Assembly: GCA_028818385.1 (NCBI GenBank)
Contig: JAPPNY010000134.1
Location: 347 to 51,997 of the forward strand
Source of the DNA: Spirochaetaceae bacterium
GTDB taxonomy: Bacteria > Spirochaetota > Spirochaetia > SZUA-6 > Bin103
DNA length: 51,651 nt
Direction: 5' to 3'
How positions within the stretch are numbered: the first letter of the stretch is position 1; every line of letters begins with the position of its first letter. Below, in pieces: positions 25,125-33,208 of the stretch. Position numbers and translations under genes: made by a program. The notes beneath the pieces were generated by a model. The model had not been told where the DNA came from. It ran no database searches and was given only the letters and a program-made list of their open reading frames with translations.

Positions 25125-26372
25125 TCACGCGGCGCCGAAGCGCTCGGCCACGGCGCGCATCGCCCGATCGGCGATCTGCAGGCTCTCGTCGATGTCGGCC
25201 TCGGTGTGGGCGGCGCTCAGGAACCAGTTGTGGTGCGGGTGGAAGTAGGCGCCGCGCCGGGTCGCTTCCGCGCAGAAGAGCTGGCTGCGGTGGAAGTCGG
25301 TCTCGTTGGCGAAGCGGACGAACGGCATGGCCGGCAGGCCGGTGACGGCCAGACGCTGCCCGTGCCGGGCGGCCGCGGCGTGCAGGCCGGCGATGAGCCG
25401 CTCGCCCAGGGCGGCGACCCGCTCGATCACGCCGTCCTCCTCGATGCGCCGCAGGCAGGCCAGCGCGGCGGCCATCGGGTAGGCGTGCATCCAGAAGGTG
25501 CCGGTGCAGAACACGCGGCTGGCCGCCCCCTTTACGCCGTCGCGGCCCAGGCACGCCGCGATCGGATAGCCGTTGGCGATCGCCTTCGAGTAGCAGCACA
25601 GGTCCGGCTGGTAGCCGAAGCGCACGTGCGATCCTCGCAGGTGCGCGCGGAAGCCGACGCGGATGTCGTCGCTGATCACCAGCGCGCCGCGATCGCGGGC
25701 GAGCGCGCACAGGCCGTCCAGGAACCTGGCGGCCGGCAGTTCGGAGTCCGCGAAGGCCGGGTGGTGGTACGGCGTGACCATCACCGCCGCCACGTCCCGT
25801 GGATGGCGGTCGAACAGGGCGGCGACGCTGTCCAGGTCGTTCCAGCGGAAGCGATGGACGTGGGCCAGATCCTCTTCCAGCAGGCCGGCATGGCCCGGCA
25901 CCGCCCACGGATGGGCGCCGTGGTAGGCCCCGTGAGCGGCCAGCAGCTTGCGGCGCCCGGTGTGGGCGCGCGCGGTCTGCAGCGCGTAGGTGGTCATGTC
26001 GGAGCCGTTGACCCCGAACAGCGCCCAGTCCATGCCGGCGATGCGGGAGGTCAGAGCCTCGGCCAGCTCCACCATCTCCGGGCAGGGCGTGTTGAAGCCG
26101 AAGCCCCGCCGCAGGGCGGCGGCGGCGGCATCGTCGACGGCGCGATCGCCGTAGCCGAGCAGGTTGCCGCCGAAGCCGCACAGGAAGTCGATGTACTCGT
26201 TGCCGTCCACGTCCCGGAAGCGGCAGCCTGCGCCGCTCTCGGCGTAGTAGGGAAAGGAGCCCGGCACCACCAGCGCCGGGCTCTTCGTGCCGTAGATGCC
26301 GCGCGGGATGACCTCGACGGCGCGGGTCAGCAGCTCTTTGCTGCGCGCGAAGCGGAACGGCCCGGCCATCAT
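25125..26372 (-). CDS. Class III aminotransferase, glutamate-1-semialdehyde-aminomutase-like
   Basis: The 415 residues follow the HemL-type layout: FRFARSKELLTRAVEVIPRG, FRDVDGNEYIDFLCGFGGNLLGYG, and the PLP lysine in CYSKAIANGYPIAACLG. The usual phosphate loop SGTEA of true GSAM reads NGSDM here, and the aspartate that normally reads DEV is DDIRVGFR. It is therefore probably not heme synthesis but a related aminotransferase, perhaps on a sugar or lipid precursor. The ATG complementary to 26370-26372 overlaps the stop of the SCP2-like gene. Confidence 0.8.
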   Translation of the reverse strand: MMAGPFRFARSKELLTRAVEVIPRGIYGTKSPALVVPGSFPYYAESGAGCRFRDVDGNEYIDFLCGFGGNLLGYGDRAVDDAAAAALRRGFGFNTPCPEMVELAEALTSRIAGMDWALFGVNGSDMTTYALQTARAHTGRRKLLAAHGAYHGAHPWAVPGHAGLLEEDLAHVHRFRWNDLDSVAALFDRHPRDVAAVMVTPYHHPAFADSELPAARFLDGLCALARDRGALVISDDIRVGFRAHLRGSHVRFGYQPDLCCYSKAIANGYPIAACLGRDGVKGAASRVFCTGTFWMHAYPMAAALACLRRIEEDGVIERVAALGERLIAGLHAAAARHGQRLAVTGLPAMPFVRFANETDFHRSQLFCAEATRRGAYFHPHHNWFLSAAHTEADIDESLQIADRAMRAVAERFGAA

Positions 26373-27133
26373 CCTGCCAGCAGCATCTGCACGTCGCCGA
26401 CCACCTGGAAGACGGCGTCCGCAAGCAGGGTCTGGCCGCGCAGCTCGATGCTGCCAAGGCCGATCGCGGCGGCCGGTTCCAGGCGTCCTGCCAGCACGTC
26501 GTGTCCGCACGACACGGACGCGAAGCTCAGGGTGAGGTTGGGAGCGGCGTCGGGCTCGGGCTCGATGGTCAGCCGGTCGCCGCGCTTGCGGGCGGCGACG
26601 TCCGCCATGCCCGGCGCCCGCAGCGCGATCGTGCCGTCGGGGGCTTCCCGCAGGGTACGGCGCGCTCTGGATTCCACGCTTGCCAGCACGGCGACCGCGC
26701 GTACCAGCGCGTCCAGCCGCATCCGCAGCGCAAGTGTCAGGGCCGCACCATTCGTGTCGCCGGGTTCGGGCTCGCTCAGGCTGAGGTAGTGGCTCAGCCG
26801 GCCCGTCAGCGTCGGGAGAGCCCGCAGCAGCCCGACCCGCCAAACGCCGAAGAGCGGGACCGGTACGCCGTTGCCGGTGAAGGAGCGGACCAGCGCGCGA
26901 TCGGTGGGGAACCAGAGGCTGAGCCCCGGAGCCGCGCGGCGCACCGGCTCGAAGCTCACCGCGCCGTCGCGGAAACGCAACAGGGCGGCGGGGCCGCCGG
27001 CCTGCGCGAACTGGATGCTGGTGCGCCAGCCCCGCACCAGCTCACGGGATTCGGCATCGCCGGCGCACAGCGCCGGGATCTGCGCAAGCACGCCGTGCAG
27101 GAAGATGCGCGCCCGGATCGCGTCGGGGGTCAC
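26369..27133 (-). CDS. SCP2 sterol-binding-like protein
   Basis: From the GTG complementary to 27131-27133, the 254 residues resemble two SCP2-like halves: AALLRFRDGAVSFEP...LSLWFPTDRALVRSFTG, and LTLSFASVSCGHDVLAGRLEPAAAI...IELRGQTLLADAVFQVV. SCP2 domains bind lipids in a hydrophobic groove. No membrane or signal segment is visible, so it should be cytoplasmic. It lies eight bases after the epimerase gene, and its stop overlaps the aminotransferase start, so the three are probably made together. The family call is by pattern only. Confidence 0.5.
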   Translation of the reverse strand: MTPDAIRARIFLHGVLAQIPALCAGDAESRELVRGWRTSIQFAQAGGPAALLRFRDGAVSFEPVRRAAPGLSLWFPTDRALVRSFTGNGVPVPLFGVWRVGLLRALPTLTGRLSHYLSLSEPEPGDTNGAALTLALRMRLDALVRAVAVLASVESRARRTLREAPDGTIALRAPGMADVAARKRGDRLTIEPEPDAAPNLTLSFASVSCGHDVLAGRLEPAAAIGLGSIELRGQTLLADAVFQVVGDVQMLLAG

Positions 27134-27141
27134 GACGAACC

Positions 27142-28218
27142 TTAGGATACCGCACGCGCGGCGTCGCTCGGGCGGCGGCCGCGCGCCCGCGGAGCGATGC
27201 GGCCGGTCCGGCGGAACCACTCGAACGACGCACGGATCGCCCGCTCGATGCCGGCGACGTCGTCCGGCACGTAGCCCAGCTCGCGCGCCGCCTTGGCCGA
27301 CGAGTAGTGGAACGATTCGCGCGCGGCGCGGGCGAGCGGGAGGCTCAGTCCCGGGTCGCGGCCGGTGAGGCGGCCGGCGGCCGATCCCGCCGCCCCCGCC
27401 GAGCAGATAAGCCATGCCGGCAGCGGCACCGGCCGCGTACGGCTTGCGGTCACGCCGCAGATCAGTTCGAACAGTGTCCGGTAGCCCAGGTTGGAGCCGC
27501 CCAGCACGTAGCACTGGCCGGGGACGCCGTGCCGCAGCGCCCGCTCCACGCCGCGGCAGACCGTGCCGATGCCGGCGACGTTCCGTCCCCGCCCGGCCGG
27601 ATAGGGGTAGATTGCCGGCGACCGGGCCAGTTGCTGGATCAGGCGGCCGGGGCCGGGAACGCGGTCGTGGGCGCCGAACAGGAAGGTCGGGTTGACCACG
27701 ATCGCGGGCGGATCGGCCCGCAGCGCGACCTGCTGCGCCTGTTGCTTGCTGACGATGTAGTCCAGGCCGTAGCGCCGGCCGCGGAACGGCGTGCGTTCGT
27801 CGGTCTGTCCGCCGTGCGGGGCGGGCCCGAACGAGTTTGCGCTGCCCACGTGCACGATGCGGTCCACCCGTTCGGCGCGCGCGGCCTCCAGGACGGAGCG
27901 GGTGCCGTCCACGTTGACCCGGAAGCCCGAGGGGCTGTGAGCCGGCCACACCGCGGTGTCGGCGGCTGCGTGCACGACCGCCTGCACGCCGGACATCGCC
28001 GCCCGCAAGGCGTGGACGTCGAACAGATCGCCGCTCACCGGCAGAGCGCCCAGGCCGGCAAGCTCCCGTGCAGCCGCGGCGCGCCGGCACAGCCCCCGCA
28101 CCGCCCACCCGGACTCCGCCAGCACGGGTACCAGGTTGCGACCCAGGAAGCCGGTGGCCCCCGTGACCAGCACTGTGGCTCCCGGCTTCGCCGGCTTACG
28201 GCTCCGCTCCTGGTCCAT
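27142..28218 (-). CDS. NAD-dependent epimerase/dehydratase-family protein
   Basis: The 358 residues are an extended short-chain dehydrogenase: Rossmann motif TVLVTGATGFLGRNLV near residue 16, AVVHAAADTAVW, and the catalytic Tyr-x-x-x-Lys in YIVSK. The sequence is closest in style to 3-beta-hydroxysteroid dehydrogenase or hopanoid-associated epimerase relatives (HpnA-like). The substrate is unknown. The ATG complementary to 28216-28218 is the first that leads directly into the fold. It starts the minus-strand cassette and is divergent from the SDR gene, 73 bases apart. Confidence 0.8.
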   Translation of the reverse strand: MDQERSRKPAKPGATVLVTGATGFLGRNLVPVLAESGWAVRGLCRRAAAARELAGLGALPVSGDLFDVHALRAAMSGVQAVVHAAADTAVWPAHSPSGFRVNVDGTRSVLEAARAERVDRIVHVGSANSFGPAPHGGQTDERTPFRGRRYGLDYIVSKQQAQQVALRADPPAIVVNPTFLFGAHDRVPGPGRLIQQLARSPAIYPYPAGRGRNVAGIGTVCRGVERALRHGVPGQCYVLGGSNLGYRTLFELICGVTASRTRPVPLPAWLICSAGAAGSAAGRLTGRDPGLSLPLARAARESFHYSSAKAARELGYVPDDVAGIERAIRASFEWFRRTGRIAPRARGRRPSDAARAVS

Positions 28219-28291
28219 CTCCACCTTCCGCCGCGTGGAGTCTGTGGGATTGCCGCTTGCGCGCCAATCCGACAGACTCACGGGCGCGACC

Positions 28292-29101
28292 ATGGCCGAG
28301 CGATTCAATCCCCGGGGCAAGGTCGCGCTGATCACCGGTGGCGCCGGCGGCATCGGCTTCGCGCTGGCGCGTCGCTTCGGAGCGGCCGGATGCCGAGTGG
28401 CGTTGCTCGACGTCGACGAAGTGGGGTTGGCGGAACGCTCGGCCGCGCTCGCCGAGGCGGGGGTGGAGCATCTGGTCCGCCGTTGCGACGTCACCGACCG
28501 CGCCGACGTAGGCGCGGCCGTGACCGAGGCCTGCAGCCGCTTCGGCGGCGTCGACCTGCTGTTCAACAACGCGGGCATGAGCCACCGGAGCGCGTTTCGG
28601 GACACCGCCGCGGTCGTGTACGAGCGCGTGATCGCGGTCAACCTGTTCGGATCGCTCTACTGCGCGCAGGCCGCGTTGCCATCGCTGCTGCGACGGAAGG
28701 GCATGATCGTCGTCACCTCCAGCATCGCGGGATTCGCTCCCCTGCTCGGCCGCACCGGGTACTGCGCGTCCAAGTATGCCCTGCACGGCATGTTCGAGAC
28801 CGCGCGGGCGGAGCTGATCGGCACCGGGGTGAGCGTGCTCATCGTCTGCCCCAGCTTCGTCGACACCAATATCGTCGCCAACGCGCTGGACGCCTCGGGC
28901 AACCGCACGGAGCGCCCGCGTGTCGAGATGGGCAAGGCCGCGAGCCCGGACTACGTGGCCGAACGCATCCTGGCCGCCGTGGTGCGGAGGAGGCGGTTCC
29001 TGGTGCTGTCGGGGACCGGCCGCGGGGCGTTGCTGCTGTCGCGGCTGGCGCCCGGGGTGTACGAGCGCTTCATCCGCCACCGATTCGCCGACGAGCTCTG
29101 A
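28292..29101 (+). CDS. Short-chain dehydrogenase/reductase
   Basis: A classical SDR of 269 residues: cofactor motif LITGGAGGIGF, NNAG at the end of strand four, catalytic Ser in VTSSIAG and YCASK. The C-terminal extension (RRRRFLVLSGTGRGALLLSRLAPGVYERFIRHRF) has basic and hydrophobic parts seen in membrane-associated SDRs acting on lipids or retinoid-type substrates. Its 3' end overlaps the convergent acyltransferase gene by 32 bases. The divergent neighbour is the epimerase. The substrate is unknown. Confidence 0.85.
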   Translation: MAERFNPRGKVALITGGAGGIGFALARRFGAAGCRVALLDVDEVGLAERSAALAEAGVEHLVRRCDVTDRADVGAAVTEACSRFGGVDLLFNNAGMSHRSAFRDTAAVVYERVIAVNLFGSLYCAQAALPSLLRRKGMIVVTSSIAGFAPLLGRTGYCASKYALHGMFETARAELIGTGVSVLIVCPSFVDTNIVANALDASGNRTERPRVEMGKAASPDYVAERILAAVVRRRRFLVLSGTGRGALLLSRLAPGVYERFIRHRFADEL

Positions 29102-30308
29102 GGTCGCCGGTCGGCGCCGAGGTCCGCGTCCGCACGTGGCGGAGAAAGAGCTCCCACTTGATCACCGACTCGCGCGGCATTACCACCTCGTACACGCGGC
29201 GCCGGGAGGAGAAGTTCAGGCGGCGCTTGAGATCGACCGCCTCGGCCCTGATGTCCGCCATCGGGATCGACCACGGGGTGATGCCGCTGACGCGGAGCAC
29301 GTCTGCCGTGAGGACGAGGTGACCGCGGCCGACCAGCAGCGGGTCCGGATCGGTGACGTCGTAAAGCCGGACCGACTCGCTGCGCAGCAGTTCGCCGGCC
29401 GGAAGCGCGCCGCCGGCCGGCAGCCACGGCTCGGGAAAGCGATCGCGTATCCGGTCGGCCGCAGCTCGCAGGGTCATCGGCTCGCCGCCGGTCGCCGAAT
29501 GGAGCCGGGACTCGGTGTCCACGCGCCACGCCGCGCTGCAACTCCGGCAGGAGATCAGGTTCCCGCGCTCTTCGACCGCGTCCAGCCGCAGGCAGGCCGG
29601 ACAGGCGAACAGCACGTTGCCGATCCCCGCGGCCAGCCGCCGCCCGCGCACCGGCCAGCTCGGCCCATCCTCGGCGTCCACGCTGATGCGCTCCTCGATG
29701 TAGCGGCGGATCGACTCCAGGGAGTCGCCGGGCGCGAAGCGGCGCGGCGGGTCCGCCTCGACGTGCACGCGGCCGCGCCGCAGGGTGGCAGCCCAGCGCG
29801 GCGACTGCCGCCAGCCGTTGTATACGCGGACCGTCACCACCGGCAGGTCCATCACCCGCACCAGCTTCTCGACGCCGGGCAGGATCGGCAGCGGCCGGCC
29901 GTCCCAGGTTCGCTCCCCTTCCGGGAACAGCCCTATGGAGCCGCCCAGGTCACGCCAGCGGCGCAGGCGGAGGATCGCACGGGGATCGGCGGTGAACTTG
30001 CGTTTCGGCACCGCGCCGAAGAACTGATTGACCCATCCCATCCCCCCTCCCGAGAACGCCAGCTCGGTCGACAGGAAATGGACCGCGCGGCCGACCGCCA
30101 GCGACAGGAACATCGGGTCCAGGAGGGAGGAGTGGTTGGACACGACCAGCGCCGGCTCGCGCAGCAGCTCGCGGGGGCCGAATGTGGTGCGCACGACCGG
30201 CCGGAACGCGTAACGGACCATCAGTCCCAGCCACTTGACCCGCGCCTCAATGCGGCGGCGGTTGCGCGGCGTGGGTTGCAGCGGAGTCAGGCGCCGCCGG
30301 ATCCGCAC
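29070..30308 (-). CDS. PlsC-like acyltransferase with zinc ribbon
   Basis: The 412-residue protein has the 1-acylglycerol-3-phosphate acyltransferase motifs: NHSSLLD (about 58-64, catalytic His and Asp) and FPEGERTWDG (about 128-137). After the catalytic domain comes a four-cysteine zinc ribbon (Cys at about 236, 239, 254 and 257). A ~140-residue C-terminal domain that I do not recognise follows. The normal PlsC length is ~240, so this is a fusion. The start is uncertain: the chosen ATG lies 4 bases after pyrE, and MVRYAF further in is an alternative. Confidence 0.8.
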   Translation of the reverse strand: MRIRRRLTPLQPTPRNRRRIEARVKWLGLMVRYAFRPVVRTTFGPRELLREPALVVSNHSSLLDPMFLSLAVGRAVHFLSTELAFSGGGMGWVNQFFGAVPKRKFTADPRAILRLRRWRDLGGSIGLFPEGERTWDGRPLPILPGVEKLVRVMDLPVVTVRVYNGWRQSPRWAATLRRGRVHVEADPPRRFAPGDSLESIRRYIEERISVDAEDGPSWPVRGRRLAAGIGNVLFACPACLRLDAVEERGNLISCRSCSAAWRVDTESRLHSATGGEPMTLRAAADRIRDRFPEPWLPAGGALPAGELLRSESVRLYDVTDPDPLLVGRGHLVLTADVLRVSGITPWSIPMADIRAEAVDLKRRLNFSSRRRVYEVVMPRESVIKWELFLRHVRTRTSAPTGDLRARRRIGGG

Positions 30309-30312
30309 GGGC

Positions 30313-31011
30313 TCACCGTACGCGGGGAGCGTACTTCTGCAGGTAGGCTTCGATGCGGCCGCGCAACTCCCCGTCGATCACGGTGCGCCCGTCCACCGGT
30401 TGCCGCGACAGGACGTCGACGATCTGGCCGATGGTGGCGATCGCGGCCGCGGGCAGGTCGAACTCGTCGGAAAGCTCCGCCAGGGCACTGCGGTCGCCGT
30501 CTCCCCGTTCCTGCCGGTCGACGGCTACCAGCAGCCCCGTTGGGCGAACGCCGGCCTCCCGCTGCAGGAGTTCGATCGCGTACCGCTTGGATGCGCCGTC
30601 GGTAACCACGTCGTCGACGATCACCACCCGATCGGCTTCGGCAGGGAGCCGTCCGACCAGCAATCCGCCCTCGCCATGCTCCTTGCGCTCCTTGCGGTCG
30701 AAGCAGAAGCCGACCGGCTGCGCGCGATCCCGGCTCAGCGCCATCGCCGCCGCCGCCGCCAGCGTGATGCCCTTGTATGACGGTCCGAACAACACCGTCG
30801 CGTCCGGAAACCGGTCGGCGATGGCTGCGGCGTAGTAGCCGCCGAGCTCGCTCAGGGCCGCCCCGTCCGCGCACCCGCCGGTGTTGAAGAAGTACGGCGA
30901 AGCGCGGCCGGACTTGGTGGTGAACCGGCCGAACCGCAGCAGCCCGGCACGCACCGCAAACCGGGCGAAGCGTTCCTGATAGTCCAGCCCCCGCGCCACG
31001 CGTCCGATCAT
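30313..31011 (-). CDS. pyrE: Orotate phosphoribosyltransferase
   Basis: It converts orotate and PRPP to orotidine 5'-phosphate in pyrimidine synthesis. The 232 residues include FTTKSGRASPYFFN near the N-terminus, the flexible-loop FCFDRKERKEHGEGG, and the PRPP signature VVIVDDVVTDGASK. I chose the ATG complementary to 31009-31011 (MIGRVARG), since upstream residues do not fit the family. The acyltransferase gene follows directly. No other pyr gene is in the window. Confidence 0.94.
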   Translation of the reverse strand: MIGRVARGLDYQERFARFAVRAGLLRFGRFTTKSGRASPYFFNTGGCADGAALSELGGYYAAAIADRFPDATVLFGPSYKGITLAAAAAMALSRDRAQPVGFCFDRKERKEHGEGGLLVGRLPAEADRVVIVDDVVTDGASKRYAIELLQREAGVRPTGLLVAVDRQERGDGDRSALAELSDEFDLPAAAIATIGQIVDVLSRQPVDGRTVIDGELRGRIEAYLQKYAPRVR

Positions 31012-31332
31012 AGCAGCTTCCAGAACGCAGGATTCTACGAAAGGTCCGGCTGCAGGCGACGGCAAGCAGAGTCCAGTCGTCCGTCGTCACCGCCACGGCT
31101 CGAACCGCCCGCGACGACGTGGAAGGGCGATGCGCGCGGTGCTCGCGGCTCTGGCGTCGGAGGCGCGAACCACGCTGGACGACGCCTTCCTGGATGAACG
31201 CCGGCCCTGACCTCCTGGCTCGGGTCGGTGCGGACGCGGCCCTGGGCGAAGCGCTGTCCCGCTGGGCGTGTGGGGATGTAAACGAACTGGGTGCGTTGGT
31301 TCAGGCCGCAGGTCGCGGCCGATAGCCTCGTC
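31012..31332. other. 321-base gap between pyrE and the tandem Nudix gene; possible frameshifted remnant
   Basis: No intact gene is convincing here. A short plus-strand frame starting with the ATG at 31130 encodes MRAVLAALASEARTTLDDAF and then stops at about 31210. The next frame continues plausibly (PDLLARVGADAALGEALSRW) to a stop at 31325. Joining them needs one frameshift near 31205, so this could be the remains of a small gene. The stretch should also carry the promoter for minus-strand pyrE. I see no strong hairpin or repeat. Confidence 0.3.
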
Positions 31333-32235
31333 CTACCATCCGAAACCGTCGTAGTACTTGCGAGTCCGATAGTTCTTCAGACCCTGTCTGATGCACGGCA
31401 CCATATTGGCGGGCAAGTCATGGATCGAATGCCAGGACAGGTCATCACATTTGTCGGGCTCTGCATTGACGATGTCACCGCTCCATTTGCGGCAGACCAG
31501 GAAGAACGACACGCGACCGATCCCCGCGTTCCGGTGCATGACTCCCACTACGTCGATGTCCGCGGGCCGGATGTGGATGCCCGCCTCCTCGTTCGCTTCC
31601 CTGGTAGCCGCCGCCACAATCTCCTCGTCAGCCTCTACGTGCCCGGCGACCACGCCGTAGTTGCCATCGTCATGGCCCGTATTGAACCGCCGGAGGAGCA
31701 GAATCTGATCCAGGTCGTTCATCAGAAAGACCTGAACTTCCGGGATCACTTTGAAGCGATCGGACATGAGGTCCCGATTCACCGGTCGGACCCGATCCCA
31801 GCCATAGCTGGCGTAGCGGGTACCCTGCCGGTAGTTGGCGAGCGCATGTCGCACGTAGGGGATCACCTCGGACGGCAGGTCATCGAGGTCGTGCCACCCG
31901 ACGCCATCGTGATGGTGCGGCTCAGCGTTCACGATCTCGCCACTCCAAGCTTGCGCGGCCATGAAGAACGCCACGGACACGAAGCCGTCGTCCGCCTTGC
32001 GGTGGATGACGCCTGCCACTTCGACGTCCTCGGCCCGAACCTCCACGCCCACCTCCTCCCGCGCCTCCCGGATCGCGGCGGCGGTGACCTCCTCGTTCGC
32101 CTCCACCTTGCCGGCGACCAGGCTGTAGCTGCCGTTCTCGTAATCGGTGTTGCAGCGCCGCAGGAGCAGGACCCTGCCGTCATCGTCCAGGAGGATGAGG
32201 TGTGCTTCCAGCAGCAGCTTGATTCGGTCGGACAT
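31333..32235 (-). CDS. Tandem Nudix hydrolase-domain protein
   Basis: The 300 residues hold two complete Nudix domains. The boxes GX5EX7REUXEEXGU stand at about 42-64 (GKVEANEEV...REAREEVGV) and 198-220 (GHVEADEEI...REANEEAGI), both with all catalytic glutamates. Each domain opens with MSDR followed by Ile or Phe and Lys (residues 1 and 157), so the protein looks like two tandem genes fused by loss of a stop. The second half appears less GC-rich (for example 30 of 60 bases at 31681-31740). Nudix enzymes cleave nucleoside-diphosphate-linked compounds; the substrate is unknown. It is divergent from the nitrilase-family gene. Confidence 0.88.
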   Translation of the reverse strand: MSDRIKLLLEAHLILLDDDGRVLLLRRCNTDYENGSYSLVAGKVEANEEVTAAAIREAREEVGVEVRAEDVEVAGVIHRKADDGFVSVAFFMAAQAWSGEIVNAEPHHHDGVGWHDLDDLPSEVIPYVRHALANYRQGTRYASYGWDRVRPVNRDLMSDRFKVIPEVQVFLMNDLDQILLLRRFNTGHDDGNYGVVAGHVEADEEIVAAATREANEEAGIHIRPADIDVVGVMHRNAGIGRVSFFLVCRKWSGDIVNAEPDKCDDLSWHSIHDLPANMVPCIRQGLKNYRTRKYYDGFGW

Positions 32236-32336
32236 CGGCTTTCCAGTCGGTGCTCGCCGATGTTCGCGGTCCGCCGGACCGCGGTCAATCGGCCCGTACG
32301 GTTGACGACCGCCTGCCTGCGCCGGTACAAGGAACG

Positions 32337-33197
32337 ATGCGCGCCATACGAGTCGCCTGCGGCCAGTTTGAGGCCGGCAGCCTGTCCGAAAATGTGGCAA
32401 CCATGCGCGATCAGGCCGGTGAGGCGCGGTCGCAAGGTGCCGAGATCATCGTCTTTCCGGAGCTGGCGCTCACCGGCTACCTGCCGGCGCCTGAGGTTCT
32501 CGACCACTGCCAGCCGCTCGACGGAGACGGCGTGGAGGGCATGCGCGACGTCGCCCGCGAGCACGGCATCGCCATCGTCTTCGGCCTGCCGGAGCTCACC
32601 GACGGCATCCGCTACAACACCATGCTCGCCCTGGATGCTACCGGCACCATCGCCGGGATCTACCGCAAGATCCACCTCTGGAAGACCGAGGACTGGGCGC
32701 AGGCGGGCACCTCGATCGAGCCCTACGACCTGGCCGGCGTCACCTGCGCGTCGTGGATCTGCTACGACACCCGGTTTCCGGAGATCGGCCGCGCGGCGGC
32801 GCTGGCCGGCGCTGATCTGTGCGTGATCTCGACCGCCTGGCTCGGACCGGGCGACGAGTGGGAGTTGGCGGTGCGCTCGCGCGCGCTCGACAACACGGTG
32901 TTCGTTGCCGGTTCGGACATCATCAACCCCGATCCCTCGCTGCGTACCTGTGGCCGCAGCCTGATCGTCAGCCCCAAGGGACATGTGCTGGCGCGCGCGG
33001 CGGAGGACACGCCGGGCGTCATCGTCGCCGACCTGGATCCGGAGGAGCAGCAGGCGCAGAAGGACCGCGTGCCGCTGCTGGACGACCGGCGCATGGAGAC
33101 GCTCCTGGATCCGGCCGGGGAAGGCCGCGACCGGGGCATGCTGCAGTCGGTGGGCGGTTCGCCGCGCGGACCGGCGATCTGGCGGCCCGGCGCCTGA
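32337..33197 (+). CDS. Carbon-nitrogen hydrolase (nitrilase superfamily)
   Basis: The 286 residues carry the full catalytic set of the superfamily: Glu42 in FPELALTGY, Lys111 in YRKIHLW and Cys142 in SWICYDTRFPE. Members hydrolyse amides, carbamoyl groups or nitriles. The sequence looks more like the amidase/carbamoylase branches than true nitrilases, but this is a judgement. No signal peptide. A Gfo/Idh/MocA dehydrogenase gene starts 11 bases after the stop, suggesting one transcript. The ATG at 32337 fits the family's short N-terminus. Confidence 0.85.
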   Translation: MRAIRVACGQFEAGSLSENVATMRDQAGEARSQGAEIIVFPELALTGYLPAPEVLDHCQPLDGDGVEGMRDVAREHGIAIVFGLPELTDGIRYNTMLALDATGTIAGIYRKIHLWKTEDWAQAGTSIEPYDLAGVTCASWICYDTRFPEIGRAAALAGADLCVISTAWLGPGDEWELAVRSRALDNTVFVAGSDIINPDPSLRTCGRSLIVSPKGHVLARAAEDTPGVIVADLDPEEQQAQKDRVPLLDDRRMETLLDPAGEGRDRGMLQSVGGSPRGPAIWRPGA

Positions 33198-33208
33198 GGC
33201 GCACGCAC

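Noticed and set aside
25125..26372. Assignment of the aminotransferase as hemL
   Set aside because: The SGTEA-type motif is replaced and the neighbours are not heme genes.
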